64,000 bases of DNA from Cercophora sp. LCS_1 (Eukaryota; Ascomycota; Sordariomycetes; Sordariales; Lasiosphaeriaceae): assembly GCA_036250225.1 (NCBI GenBank), contig JAPZLL010000007.1, forward strand, positions 310,001 to 374,000. Reading direction: 5' to 3'. Position numbers and translations under genes: made by a program. Under the pieces are notes generated by a model. The model saw nothing but the letters and a program-made list of their open reading frames with translations. It did not search any database and was not told where the DNA came from. This document shows positions 10,163-21,534 of the stretch, piece by piece. Within the stretch, counting starts at the first letter, position 1, and every line of letters begins with the position of its first letter.

Positions 10163-11817
10163 CTACCTCTTGATGGGATTATAGAACCCAAACCGGTTGC
10201 GCGGATCATACTTTTCCTTCAACACCTTCAACCTCTGAGTCCTTCCCTCATCCCACCCATATACCTCGCCCAACTCCTCACCCCCGATGGCATAGTTGAC
10301 ATACGTATGTGGCCGCTCAGTCCCACCAGCCGGCCTTGCAGCTTCCCGCATCCGCTTGATATAATCGAACGCCTTGGCCCTATCACCTTCGTCATTTCCG
10401 GTCCACAGCAAGGCAACCAAGTAAAGCAGATGACGACTTCGCTCCTCGGGAGCCACGGCGTTTTCATCCGGAGACACGGCAAGAGGCCCTCTTCGACCGT
10501 GCGACTCGAGCCCCCATATGGACTGGGCAAAGGCCTTGTTGGCGGTGATCTCACTAAAGAGCTCGAAACCAGCACGCATGCCCGCAATTGGCCACTTCGA
10601 GTACGAGTTAGGTCCGGCAATAGTATTGATGTTTTTCTTGCAAAAGACGCCTTCGGTATTGAGTCCGGCGGCATCGTAGACGTTTTTGTACTCGATGTTT
10701 GTGACCGTTCTGTTGGCGACGGGATCGAGTGCGAAGAAGGCAGCCTGATAGTGGGCGGCTGTGGGGTGTGAACCCTCAATCAAGAGTTGGAGGGTGATGA
10801 TGGGCTGGTCTGGTCAGTAACCTCCATTCCACTTGGGTGGTCAACTTACATGCTCGGTATCAATCTCGTCATTCCTCACAAAAGCCCCATTCAACGCCAA
10901 ACCCCCAACATCCTCAAACTCGTCCTCAAGCCGCTTCCACGTCTCAAAGTAACTCTCCAGCTTCTCCTGCTCAAACGCCATCTCAACAAGCGTCCACCTC
11001 TTACTGGCATCGTAAACCTTGACCTCCATACTCACCACAACCCCAAAGTTATGACCCGCCCCTCTCAATCCCCAAAACAAGTCTTTATTTTCCCTCTCTG
11101 ACACCGTCACCGCCCTCCCATCAGCCAGCACCACCCTCGCGCTCACCAGGTTATCCGCCGCAAACCCATAGTTGCCTTGCAAGATACTATGCCCTTTCCC
11201 CAAAAGCGGACCGGCAACGGAAGTGCACTCACACAACCCGGTCACTACACCGTCAGCCATCATGCACATTCATCGAGGAAGAATACGTACCAGCGTACTT
11301 TCCCTTCTCATACAACGCCGCAACCAACTCATGCTGCAATATCCCACCACCCACAACGGCCGTCTTCCCGTCCCTGTTCAGGCTCGTGCTGTTCAAGCCT
11401 CTCAGATCAATCATGATCCCTCCTTGGATCCGACCGATATCCGCCGTCCAGCCATGACGGCCTGAAGCAGCAAGGAATGGGGTTCCTTTTTGGTTTGCGT
11501 ACTTGATCTGTCAAAACATCAGCCGTCAACCTTATCCCCTGTTCCTGTCGGGGGGGGGGAGTCCTCACAACCTCTTGAACATCCCCCTCAGTCCTAACCC
11601 CAACAGCCGCCACGAAGTCCGGCTGGACCAGCGGAGAAGACGACCACGCGACCAAATCATCCCATCCAGGTGACGACGGTACAGAGACCGTTGCGCCCTT
11701 GGATAGACGCGGACCAAGACGGACTTGGATATCACCGTCACCGACAGGACACACGCCGCGTGTGAATTGGGCAGCAGCACCCAGGTGGAATACTGCGAGA
11801 ACAAAAGCAAATCTCAT
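10163..11817 (-). CDS. Secreted FAD-linked oxidoreductase (BBE / 6-hydroxynicotine oxidase type)
   Basis: Flavoprotein of the PCMH/berberine-bridge family, about 500 aa. Four exons: 11817-11569, 11507-11291, 11244-10850, 10804-10163. The N-terminus is a signal peptide (MRFAFVLAVFHLGAAAQ), so it is probably secreted. The FAD domain shows KYANQKGTPFLAASGRHGW, whose His is the usual site of covalent FAD attachment, then GGGILQHELVAALYEKGKYA and ADNLVSARVVLADGRAVTV, then LFWGLRGAGHNFGVVVSMEV. The C-terminal BBE segment is KEKYDPRNRFGFYNPI, with an upstream THTYVNY-like Tyr-Asn pair (PHTYVNYAIG). I see no second flavin-linking Cys motif. Introns are 61, 46 and 45 nt. The substrate cannot be told from sequence. 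A TATATAAG lies about 90 bp upstream. Confidence 0.9.
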
Positions 11818-12658
11818 GGCTTCGCCTCTCTATAGTGAAAACAGTAAAAGGTGCTATGTCAAGAATTGTTGACCAGTCTGACCATGAAAGGAACTCAAAA
11901 CGTCTTATATACCTGCCACCATCCGAGTTGAAATCCTCCCCACACACCGCCCGCCTTTCCCCGTCTCACTTCCCGCAACCCACCAGACCCCCGTCATTAT
12001 TATCATGGACCCAACCGCGAATCCGCCCCCCTCCCGATTGAGCCAGCCTGGTCCAACCAACCGAACGAACCAATCCGGATTCACCAAGACTGAACCAACT
12101 GACCTTCCGCTGATCTACTGTGCAACTGCGAGACCAAATGGTAGAGGCCCACGGCGTATCCGGGACGGAAGCGCATCAGGCGGCGGGAGGGGAAAGGCGT
12201 ACGGGAGTATTCAGGTTGACCGTAGCGCCGAGAAGTGCGTATAAGAGAACCGCCATCTATCCAATGACAACCCCACAGCGGGAAGCCGCCCGGAACGCGG
12301 GAACAAGAAAAGCTTGTTTTCTGACGAACGAAACAGCGCCAATTCAGCGTTGTGTTGGTGTAACGTCGGAAGGGTATACGCTACGCCTACGTACTTGTGC
12401 TGCGCGGGCGTCTGCACTGCGTAAGTGTTGCTATGGGTGTGAAGACTCGGAAGATGAGCTGGATACTTTGCGAGACATTGGGAGTTACTGGTTGGGCTGG
12501 GCTGGACGACTGCGAGCTGACACAAGGGTATCTGGGTTTGTGATTAAATCTTCATTAAGCCATGGCTAGAGATACAATCGGCAATCTACCGAATCGCTTG
12601 CTTTCCTTCCTCCCATTCGTTTCCCAAACCAGATACCATTTTGACCGCCCTTGTTCCT
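11818..12658. other. Region between FAD oxidoreductase promoter and ALDH 3' end
   Basis: Holds the upstream region of the oxidoreductase and the 3' UTR of the aldehyde dehydrogenase. Both genes run leftward. No further gene seen; open frames at 12005-12570 lack protein-like pattern. Confidence 0.4.
11904..11911 (-). promoter_or_regulatory. TATA-like box of the FAD oxidoreductase
   Basis: TATATAAG on the minus strand, about 90 bp before the start codon at 11817. Position and sequence fit a core promoter element; function is inferred. Confidence 0.45.
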
Positions 12659-14288
12659 TTAGAAGAGTGCACCGCCCAGTCTTACAGCAACGCTCTTGGT
12701 CTCGAGGTAGTTGTTGAGCGCCTCCTTGCCGAGTTCTCGCCCGATACCTGAAGCCTTGTAACCACCGAATGGCAGCTGGTGGTTGAGCATGTTGTAGCAG
12801 TTGACCCACACGGTGCCGGCCTTGAGGGCCTTGCTGACCCGGAGGGCCGTGTTGAGGTCCTTGGTGTGCACGGCAGCCGCGAGACCATAGGCCGTGTCGT
12901 TGCCGAGCTTGATGACCTCCTCCTCGTCCTTGAACTTGGCAATGGCGCACACGGGGCCAAAGATCTCCTCCTGCATGATCTTCATGTCGTTGCGCACGTT
13001 GGAGAAGATGGTGGGCTGGATGAAGTAGCCCTTGTCGCCGTGGCGCTCACCACCAATCTCGACTGTCGCACCCTCCTCCTTGCCCGACTGGATGTAGCCC
13101 ATGATGCGGTCAAACTGAAGCTGGCTGACCTGAGGGCCCTGGAAGGTGTCCTGGGCGAACGGGTCGCCGACCTTGTTCGCCTGGGCGCGTGCCTTGAAGG
13201 CCTCGACAAACTTGTCGTAGATGTCCTCCTGCACGTAGATACGGGTGCCGGCGCAGCAGCACTGGCCGTGGTTGTAGTAGATGCCAAAGTTGACCCAGCT
13301 AATGGCCTGCTCGATATCGGCATCGTTGAAGACGATGTTGGGGGACTTGCCACCAAGCTCGAGAGTGACCTTCTTCAAGTTGGACGACGCAGCAGCCTTC
13401 ATGATGGTGCGGCCGATAATGGTGGAGCCAGTGAAGGCGACCTTGTCAATGTCCATGTGAGCGGAGATGGCGGCACCAGCAACCTTGCCGAAGCCAGAGA
13501 TGATGTTGAGAACGCCAGGAGGGAAACCAGCCTCCTTGACGTACTGGGCAAAGACCAAGGCAGACAGGGGTGTCTGCTCAGCAGTCTTGAGGACGATAGT
13601 GTTGCCGGTAGCGAGGGCAGGACCGATCTTCCAGGCAAGCATGAGGAGAGGGAAGTTCCAGGGGATAATCTGACCGCAGACGCCAATCTGTTCACAGAGA
13701 GTCAGTCCAGTTACCGTGGCGACTTGGAAAGGGAGATACCCACAGGCTCCTTCTTGATGTAGTGGAACATGTCAGGGGAAACATCAATGGTTGATCCCTC
13801 AATCTTGTCGGCCCACCCAGCATAGTACTTGAGGCAGGCGACGACACCGCCAACGTCCAGCTTGGCGAGCGTGATCGACTTGCCATTGTCCAAGGACTCG
13901 ACCGCGGCGAGGAGCTCTAGGTTCTTCTCGCAGAGCTCGGCCAGCTTGGTCATGTAGAGACCTCGTTGCTGAGGGGTAACTTGTGCCCAAGCGCCATCGA
14001 AGGCCTTTCGCGCGGCGGCCACGGCGATGTCAACATCCTTCTCAGTGGCCTCGTGCACCGAGACGATAACCTCCTCGGTCGAAGGGTTGACGACCTCGAA
14101 CGTCTTCTTGTCCACACCCTCGACGAACTCGTTGTTGATAAAGCTGACGTCGACACTTGGTCAGCAAGGTCCACTCAATTGGGGTAGCTGGAGACGTGGC
14201 AAACACGGGGTGGCGGCACTTACAGACCAGTCGGCTGCTGGTAGGCGCCGGTAGCCGGCGTCTTGAGCTGGACGAAAACGTTGGACAT
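12659..14288 (-). CDS. aldA: NAD(P)-dependent aldehyde dehydrogenase (AldA type)
   Basis: Oxidises aldehydes such as acetaldehyde to the acid, as AldA does in ethanol use. Three exons: 14288-14224, 14143-13744, 13687-12659, giving 497 aa, the length of fungal AldA. The short first exon supplies the conserved start MSNVFVQLKTPATGAYQQ, joined to LFINNEFVEG. Landmarks are GQIIPWNFPLLM, FTGSTIIGR for cofactor binding, LELGGKSPNIVF with the general-base Glu, and HGQCCCAGTRIYV with the nucleophile Cys. The end reads ETKSVAVRLG followed by GALF. Intron 1 starts GTAAGT. Intron 2 most likely starts GTGGGT after GAG-CCT, because this alone restores EPIGVCGQ. No targeting peptide is evident, so cytosolic is likely. 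Confidence 0.95.
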
Positions 14289-16333
14289 GGTGGCGGTCGT
14301 AGGGAGGACAGGTGTGAATTTGGGCAGAGAAGGGGTCGGGTCGGGTCGAGTTGGACAGTGCAGGATGAGGGGAATGGGAAAGATTGGGTGACTGGTGATT
14401 GCTCCTTGGGGTTTATACCTCCCCGCTGCTGGCCAGGAGGGGACAAAGGGTGGCGGGAGGGGCACGCGGGAGACACGTCCCAACTTGATGCGCTTGGCGA
14501 CGGGTGTGGATCGAGAGACCTTGGAGCGGGGTCGGTGTCACAGCAGCGGGAGATGGGAGATGCGGGAGAACGGCGGATTAGGCTCGCATTTCACAACACC
14601 AGTCCAATTTACCATGCTCGCCATTCCGTAAAATTCGGAGTGTTCACTAGGTCACGGACAAGAGGAAGCACTAGCTGGTCAGCGTGGCGACGTAGCAACT
14701 ATTCGTATAATCGGAAACTAGCCATCTCTCCTATCTCCGATCACTGTCTTCCGAGGAGCGCCAGAGGGCGACGCCGTCATATTGGGCAAGCTGCTCGCCG
14801 AGGGGCCGGATTGGTGACATCTCAGGGAATTGGTGGTTTCCATTACTTCTAAGCCGCAAGCAAGCGCTTTCTGAGACTCGAGTTATCGCGGAGATCGGAC
14901 GAATGGGGACGAGCCGGGGCTAGAGTCTGTATGTTTTTGGGTGACGTGCTCGGGAGCTGGAGGAAGGAGGGGAGCTCTCAAGTCTGGACGTCATGGGTCT
15001 ACCCCGCATTTCCTCTCGAGTGTATCCCTCGGCAACCATTCTCCATGCAAACTGCGCCAACAACCCAGCAACTGCATACTGATAGACCCTCTTCACCGAT
15101 TCTGTCTGTCACGGCCATCAATGGAAGCCAACATTGCCTTGGTTGTCACAATCTTACAAAGAGATTTCGGGGTGGGGAGGGATTGTCTATCGCTATCTTT
15201 CATTACAGACTAGCTCGGGACAATCCGCAGCGAGTGGCCACCCAATTTCATGAATGGGGTCGACAGCACGGCATTGATCCACTCGGAGACAATGTGCGAT
15301 GTTGGGGAACACAGGAGACCGCGCCGGTAATCGGGGCTAGGAACATTCCCGTCTGGGCAGTCCCCGGCCCCCACAATTTCGCCGGCGCTGACGTGCAGCT
15401 CCGCATGCCCGGAGCCTCTCCTTCTCTCCGTGACGGCAGTGCTGATCAAGCAGGATCGAACTATCTCATCGCTATCTTCTTGTCCCCGCCCTTGCATCGT
15501 CGCATCGGAGGTGCGGTGAATACGGAACAACCCGCTGACAAGAGACTCGGGTCTCTCGGTGCAGGATGCATCAATCATGTGGCTTGGCGGTCGAAGGGAG
15601 AGTGTAGGAGCAAAGTCATTCTTCTGTCTTCTTTGGGGCCCTTTGAGACTATGTATCAGAGGGCGGTGACACTATCCTACAATCTTGGTTGCCATGACTG
15701 GCAGACATGAAGAGCAGTGCTGCAATTGAGGGGCTCGATGAGAAGAGCAAAGGCCTTATCATTCTTATCACCACGGTAACTTGACAGCCGGACCCTAACC
15801 CTTGAATCGCCCTGCGAGCAGTTCCAGGTTGCCAATTGACTGTCTTGGGGCGATTGACTTTTCCTCCCCATGGATTTTAACAAACGCATAGTTTGTCTGT
15901 AATTCAGTCTTCGTCGTGATGCGGTCCTCCCTCTATTACATGACGTTGCGCGGGCAATAGTGCTGATTTGGTTGGGATCGAAAGATTAAAATTTTCGACC
16001 CGGTTTGTGTATCGCGCGGCTGGGGCAAGAAATAAGGGCTTTCTGCGATCGGAACGTCAGAAATTTCTCCGACAACGACGACCACCAGCGCAATCCGCCG
16101 TCAAGGTTCTCGAATCGCTGCCAGGCACGGTATAATGCCCAATGGTCTAGCTAGGGGCTCTCTAATTTCAACAAATCAACGACCGATCGCGTTGCGGCTG
16201 CAGGACGGGACCTCGGGGCGACCTCGCCAGGCGGCCGAACCCCTCCATCGCTCAATCTTCCACGGCGGGGCTACGCGACACCTAGGGACTGGCTGCCACG
16301 ATCAATGGGCTGTTTGAGTCGCCAATGTTCATC
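14289..16333. other. 2-kb divergent intergenic region
   Basis: Lies between ALDH (-) and the telobox protein (+). A 260-codon open frame at 14931-15710 has no domain, unusual composition for the neighbourhood and no clear start, so I do not call it. I see no tRNA or repeat. It probably holds promoters and UTRs of both genes. Confidence 0.4.
14411..14417 (-). promoter_or_regulatory. TATA-like box of the aldehyde dehydrogenase
   Basis: TATAAAC on the minus strand about 125 bp before the start codon at 14288. Inferred core promoter element. Confidence 0.4.
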
Positions 16334-19187
16334 ATGGCCGACGCTGGGTTCAACCTCGAGGCCAGTCTGATGGCTGCCCTGGCTGCTCAACCCGACATCT
16401 CTTCCGAAATCTCTGCGCCCGCGACGACCGAAGCCGAAGCACTCCCTTCGGCTCACGATGCTCTAGCTTTTCCATCTTCGACTGCCGAGTTCAACTTTGA
16501 CGCGCTCACGAGCGCTCCCTATACGCCGTCTCTCCCAGCATTCGCAGCGGAACCTACCCCTTCTTCCCACCAACCTACACCGATCACCGATGCGAAGCGA
16601 CCTCTCGATATAGACCCTCTCGAGGAAGAGAACAGCGCAAAGAGGATCAAGGCGGAGCCGTTTGATCATTTGGATCTCAAACTGCCAGACTTGGAGGCGC
16701 AAATCAGGGACGCTCTAGCGGTATTGGGTCCCCAACCGGGAGCATCAACTCCCGTTCCGGCCGCAGTTCCCGAACATGATGCTCAAGAAGCCCGATCGCC
16801 CGCTACTACCCCCAGGGCTGACAGGGTGGAGGACAAGATTATGAAGGCATCCAGCAACTCGGGTTTTATGATCAAGGGCATGATTCTCCCAGTCATCGGC
16901 AATCTCGCTGTCCAGATCCTCCTGCGACTCTCACAGCAGTCTCGTCTCGAATCGGAGCTCCTCCTGGCTGATACGGAATCTGAGTTCCGAAGGGACTACG
17001 ATAGCCTGATAAGCATGTTCTCGCCCGCGAGGCGTGTCTTTTCCGAACACCCACTCTTCTTCCCCGATGACTTCGACATCTCCGATTCGGACGATCGCGA
17101 GACGATTCGAATGGCGAACCTGGCCACAATTGCCGTGAGCATATTTGGTCCCAACGACGTGTCGCTTGCCGATGTGCACAACCATTTCTTCTCAATATTC
17201 ATTCCCGAGGATGGCGGGTATAGGCGGTCCTTGACGGATTTGCTTGTCAACCTCAAGACTCAAGTGTTCATTGATGGCCTGTGGGAAACTGAAGACGCCG
17301 GCCACGTTATATCCTTGCTCGACGAACTATTCCCCATCACTTTTGAGGAGTCCCTCAAGCAGCGGAGTGGCGACGTGGTTTTGAGCGTGGACGAGGAGCT
17401 TTTGACCAATCGAGTCAGGGAACGGAGAGACCAGCTTATCAGCTCGGTGAACAACACCCAGGTCAAGGGTAAGGGAACCCTGTCGGCTTCAATGAGTTTT
17501 GTTGACATTAGTAGAACATCTGAGAAGCCAGTACCCCGCGGGCCAGTTTGCAGAAGACCTGAGCAACTTTCTCCGGAGTGATCTCTCCATGGTTGTGGAA
17601 TACGGCGACAAGTACGGGGTTAACATCCCCCTTAGTCAGGAGGACTCGGTCATGCTCAAAGCCAATCGTGCTGGCGAGGGGCTGGGGCATTTCGATCTCG
17701 CCTCCTTTGTCGAGTCTGCTGCTACTGACATTCTTCCAAATGGGTTCCGGGAGTCAGAACGAGGTACATTCATGGCAGACATTCCCGCCTCATTGGACGA
17801 CGGAATGGACATAGGGAGGCTCCTCGAGCAATCCCTCTCCAATCACAATGTGGAAATGGCCGCTCAGACGCCCAACAAGCCCGTCAGCGATTCTCTTTCC
17901 GAGCCAAGTATCCCAAAGGACCTCGCATCCCTGATCAGCGAGTCACTTGCCGGTCAGGTTGAGAAACAGCCAGATGGGCCCCCGAATCTTGCGCCGTCCT
18001 TCCAGGGCGGTGCCGAAGTTGCTCCCAGTGGTACGACTGAAACCCCGGGCAAGTATGCGCAGAAGCTGACGAGAGCAGTGCATTCACAACTCCCACAACA
18101 AGCGAACCAGATGAACTCACAGTCTTATGCTTCATACCCAGCATCGCAAGACCCAAATGTGGATATTAATGGGGTTCAACTGCCGCCACATCAGAGTGAG
18201 GCAACCGCAGTGCTCTACGAAAGAGCGCGCCAAGCGGCCGTAGCCAAGTCTTCCAACACGGCCCGTCGAGAAGGGATACACTCGACACGACGGCCGTGGA
18301 GTCCTGAGGAAGAAAAGGCACTGATGGCGGGTCTCGACATGGTGAAAGGACCGCATTGGAGCCAGATTCTGTCGCTTTTTGGCCCCCATGGCAGCATATC
18401 AAAAATCCTCAAGGATCGCACCCAGGTTCAGCTCAAGGACAAAGCCAGGAACCTGAAGCTCTTCTTCCTCAAGACAAATTCCGAAATGCCATACTATCTA
18501 CAGAGTGTCACCGGAGAGCTCAAGACGCGTGCTCCTAGCCAGGCGGCGCGCAAGGAGGCCGAGGAGAAGGCACGGCAAAATGCGGAAGAGGAACAGGCCA
18601 GAATTCAAGGAATCATGACGCTGGGAGGACTCCACAACGGGCACCAGCAATCCATAAACAGCCCTCTGGCGGCAGCGACGCCTAATCGAGCGAGCCCGGT
18701 GACGACAGGGGCTCCAAGTTCGGGTAGCCATTTGGCGCCAGCCCCGATGCCGAACAGTACTGGATCTGCACCGCCTGTTGCTATACCAGCTCTGGTAAAG
18801 GCGGAGGCATCGGCTCACTCGTATAACCAGATGGCCAGGCCACAGCAAGCACAGTCAAACCCGGTGTCGACGCCCGCGCCCATTGCGCCCATGGTCCAGG
18901 CGGCTCTGAAGCCTCAGCCGCCACGGCAGCCTCAGCAAGTGGTCAACCATCACCATCAATCGCCTCAGCAGCCGGCGTCAGTGACATCACCGCCGCGACA
19001 GCAATACAACAACACTCAGGGCCATATGAATGGTGGTAGCAATCAGACGTACGCGGCCATCCCTATGCCGCCCAATCACCACAGCACCCCGGACCATCAA
19101 GACGCCAAACTATTCGAGGTTTTGTCGGCGGCAATGGCTGCTAACGAAACCCATCTTCCTGCGGCGACAGAAACATCGGCGACCTAG
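16334..19187 (+). CDS. TRF/Tbf1-like telobox Myb protein
   Basis: Nuclear DNA-binding protein, probably binding telomere-type TTAGGG repeats. Two exons: 16334-17468 and 17512-19187, about 936 aa; an in-frame ATG at 16325 is possible but in a poorer context. An acidic, Ala/Pro-rich N-terminus is followed by a helical region (about residues 170-430) that fits a TRF-homology domain. It includes FMIKGMILPVIGNLAVQILLR and later HLRSQYPAGQFAEDLSNFLR. A single Myb/telobox domain lies near residues 636-700: RRPWSPEEEKALMAGLDMV, GPHWSQIL, then TQVQLKDKARNLKLFFLK, where VxLKDKxRN is the telobox signature. The C-terminal 200 residues are Gln/Pro-rich and disordered. Combined TRFH-like plus Myb layout points to the Tbf1/Taz1 class. 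Which orthologue it is cannot be settled by eye. Confidence 0.85.
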
Positions 19188-19817
19188 TATGAGCCACAGT
19201 GGTAGGAGCCACAATGTTATCATTTCTGGAAGTGAATGGGAACGGCGATGGGAGGAGGAAGGTTGTGGGACCAGATGAAGGATACAGTGTGGGTTACGTG
19301 AGGGTATTCGGGCAAGGTATACTCGGTGGTGACTCTGGCGTTTGGAATTTGGAGCGCGAGCGGGTTGTTGTTTGTTTTCCTGCATGCGGACAATGATACC
19401 ACGGGAGGGAAGCCTGAGATGACATGATATTGTTTTTATCCCCTGAGCGACATGTCTGTACACCCCATAACAGCGAATCGAGGATATTGTATTGTCTCTG
19501 CTGGGTTGGGGTTGTTGCGTGCATGCAAGCAATGTGGCAAATCCCCAGATCTGTGTCCCACTTCGCGCGCGGTTGGTATTCCCGAGCTAACCGCATCCGT
19601 ATTAGCGTGGATTACGAGAAGGTCTGTCATTCATTACCAGAGCGGCGTTTCGGCACGTTTAGTCAGGATGAGTGATGGAACACATTGCATTGTGAAATCG
19701 GGGGTGTCGGGCGAATCTCAAAGAAAAGATTTAAACCCACTTCTCTGGTCAGTATTCGAGAATGCGCCATCCCAGTTTTTTCTCGGTGCATAAGTATCAC
19801 TGCATCCGTCGACCTCG
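19188..19817. other. Intergenic region before pirin
   Basis: 3' UTR of the telobox gene and 5' region of pirin. Nothing else recognised. Confidence 0.4.
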
Positions 19818-20954
19818 ATGAAGACTGTCTTGTTTCTGGCGTCACTCGTCATTGCATTCTGCGCCGTGTGTTTTCGCGAACCACTGCTCGATTCAGTTTC
19901 GCTCCTGTTACGGCAGTTGAACGTTACAACACCACAAATCATCACAGCCATCACCCCCCAACAAGAAGACGCAGCCGTCCCCTCGGAAGAAGCCCTGCCC
20001 TTTTCACATAAACTCGCAAACCCCCACCTCCCACCCGTCACAATGGCCTCCATCTCCCGCGCCGTCCGCAAAGTCTTCCTCGCCATCGAACAATCCGAAG
20101 GCGCAGGCGCCCGCGTCCGCCGCTCCATCGGCACGCCCTCCCTGCGGAACTTCTCGCCCTTTTTGATGCTGGACCACTTCTCCATCAAGCCCGGTGCTGG
20201 TTTCCCCGACCACCCGCACCGCGGTCAAGAGACCATCACCTATCTTCTAAGCGGCGGTGTCGACCACGAAGACTTTGCCGGTAACAAAGGGACCATCAAC
20301 TCGGGCGATCTCCAGTTCATGACGGCGGGGCGTGGCATCATCCACGCCGAAATGCCGAGGCAAAACCCCGACGGCAGCGCAAACGTGGGGTTGCAACTGT
20401 GGGTTGACCTACCGAAGGAACTCAAAATGTGCGAGCCGAGATATCGCGACTTGCGCGCCGCGGAGATCCCGTCCGTCACGGTCGACGACGGCAAAGCCAC
20501 CATCAAGGTGATTAGCGGCAAATCGCACGGCGTTGACTCGGTCAAGGATTTGGCGTACACACCCGTTTGGATTTTGGATCTGGAGATCCAGCCCGGCGGC
20601 AGCGTCGTGCAGGCACTGCCGGAGGGGTGGAACGCCTTTGGGTATGTGCTGGAGGGGGACGTGCTGGTTGGCGATAAGGGGAACCAGACGGTGGTGAAGC
20701 AGTACCACAATGTGGTTTTCGAACCAGAGGGGGAGGTGGTGAAAGTGGAGGTGGACGCAGGGGCAGAGACAAATTCGAGGGTGGTGTTGATTGCGGGGAC
20801 GCCGTTGGATCAAAAGATTGTGCAGTATGGGCCGTTTGTGCTGAATAGTCAGGAGGAGGTGTATCAGGCTTTTATGGATTATCAGACGCATAAGAACGGG
20901 TTTGAACGGGCCGAGGGGTGGGAGAGTGAGATTGGAAAGTCGATGGTCCGATAA
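19818..20954 (+). CDS. Pirin-family bicupin protein
   Basis: Iron-binding cupin-fold protein; bacterial and human relatives are quercetinases or transcription cofactors. Single exon. From ATG 19818 it has 378 aa, but the conserved pirin part begins at MASISRAVRKVFLAIEQSEG, so the start at 20043 (303 aa, with a good ATG context) is a real alternative. Metal-ligand motifs are visible: FPDHPHRGQETITYLLSG with two His, and GRGIIHAEMP with His and Glu. The C-terminal cupin contains ALPEGWNAFGYVLEG and ends near GTPLDQKIVQYGPFVLNS. If the upstream ATG is used, the product gains a hydrophobic N-terminus (MKTVLFLASLVIAFCAVCF) that looks like a signal anchor. Confidence 0.92.
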   Translation: MKTVLFLASLVIAFCAVCFREPLLDSVSLLLRQLNVTTPQIITAITPQQEDAAVPSEEALPFSHKLANPHLPPVTMASISRAVRKVFLAIEQSEGAGARVRRSIGTPSLRNFSPFLMLDHFSIKPGAGFPDHPHRGQETITYLLSGGVDHEDFAGNKGTINSGDLQFMTAGRGIIHAEMPRQNPDGSANVGLQLWVDLPKELKMCEPRYRDLRAAEIPSVTVDDGKATIKVISGKSHGVDSVKDLAYTPVWILDLEIQPGGSVVQALPEGWNAFGYVLEGDVLVGDKGNQTVVKQYHNVVFEPEGEVVKVEVDAGAETNSRVVLIAGTPLDQKIVQYGPFVLNSQEEVYQAFMDYQTHKNGFERAEGWESEIGKSMVR

Positions 20955-21534
20955 ACCGACGAGGAGGAGGGAGAGGGAAAGGGAAGGGAGTTTTGGAGCT
21001 GCTTGGTTTTGGATGTTACATTTGACTGATGCAGGTTTTGCTGTTCGTCAGGGTGCTGCGGGTTATTGACAGTCTTGTAGTCATCCCAACTAGATTAACA
21101 GTTGCTACACAACTAAAACAATCATCACGACCGATCAAATCGTCCCAACTTGACTGGTGATATATAACACGCCCATCGTGCCATGCTCAAGATCGTAAGG
21201 TCTCATCCCATGAACAGCGGCAACTGCTGTTTTACGGCAACCAACACCCCTCAAACGGCCGTTTAAGGCCAATCAGACTAGGTACACGGCGTGTTTGAGA
21301 GCTCAGTGCTGGTCAGTGACAGGAACGGTTTGCCATGACACCAGGTTGTTTGAACGCAGTACCGTTTCACCATCAATGTGTCATGGCTGTTCTTTGTGAT
21401 CATTTTACGTGTCTATTTTGGACGTATATAAACATAATCCTCTTCTCAACGCTGCAATGCCAACAGGATCGGTGTTAACATATAAGTCGAAGAATACCTG
21501 AGTACCTTATGTTATTTGGTGATTTATCGTCAGC
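20955..21534. other. Intergenic region between pirin and orphan gene
   Basis: Contains a perfect 12-base palindrome AAACGGCCGTTT at 21256-21267, a CCAAT near 21270 and a TATATAAA box (annotated). No gene. Confidence 0.5.
21425..21432 (+). promoter_or_regulatory. TATA box of the orphan Ser/acidic-rich gene
   Basis: TATATAAA about 105 bp before the ATG at 21535, in an A/T-richer context. Inferred core promoter. Confidence 0.5.

Noticed and set aside
12779..13762. 327-codon open frame opposite the ALDH gene
   Set aside because: Mirror of the ALDH coding sequence; acidic Val/Leu/Asp-rich shadow typical of antisense frames in GC-rich genes.
14931..15710. 260-codon plus-strand open frame
   Set aside because: No recognisable domain, no good ATG context, composition unlike neighbouring coding frames.
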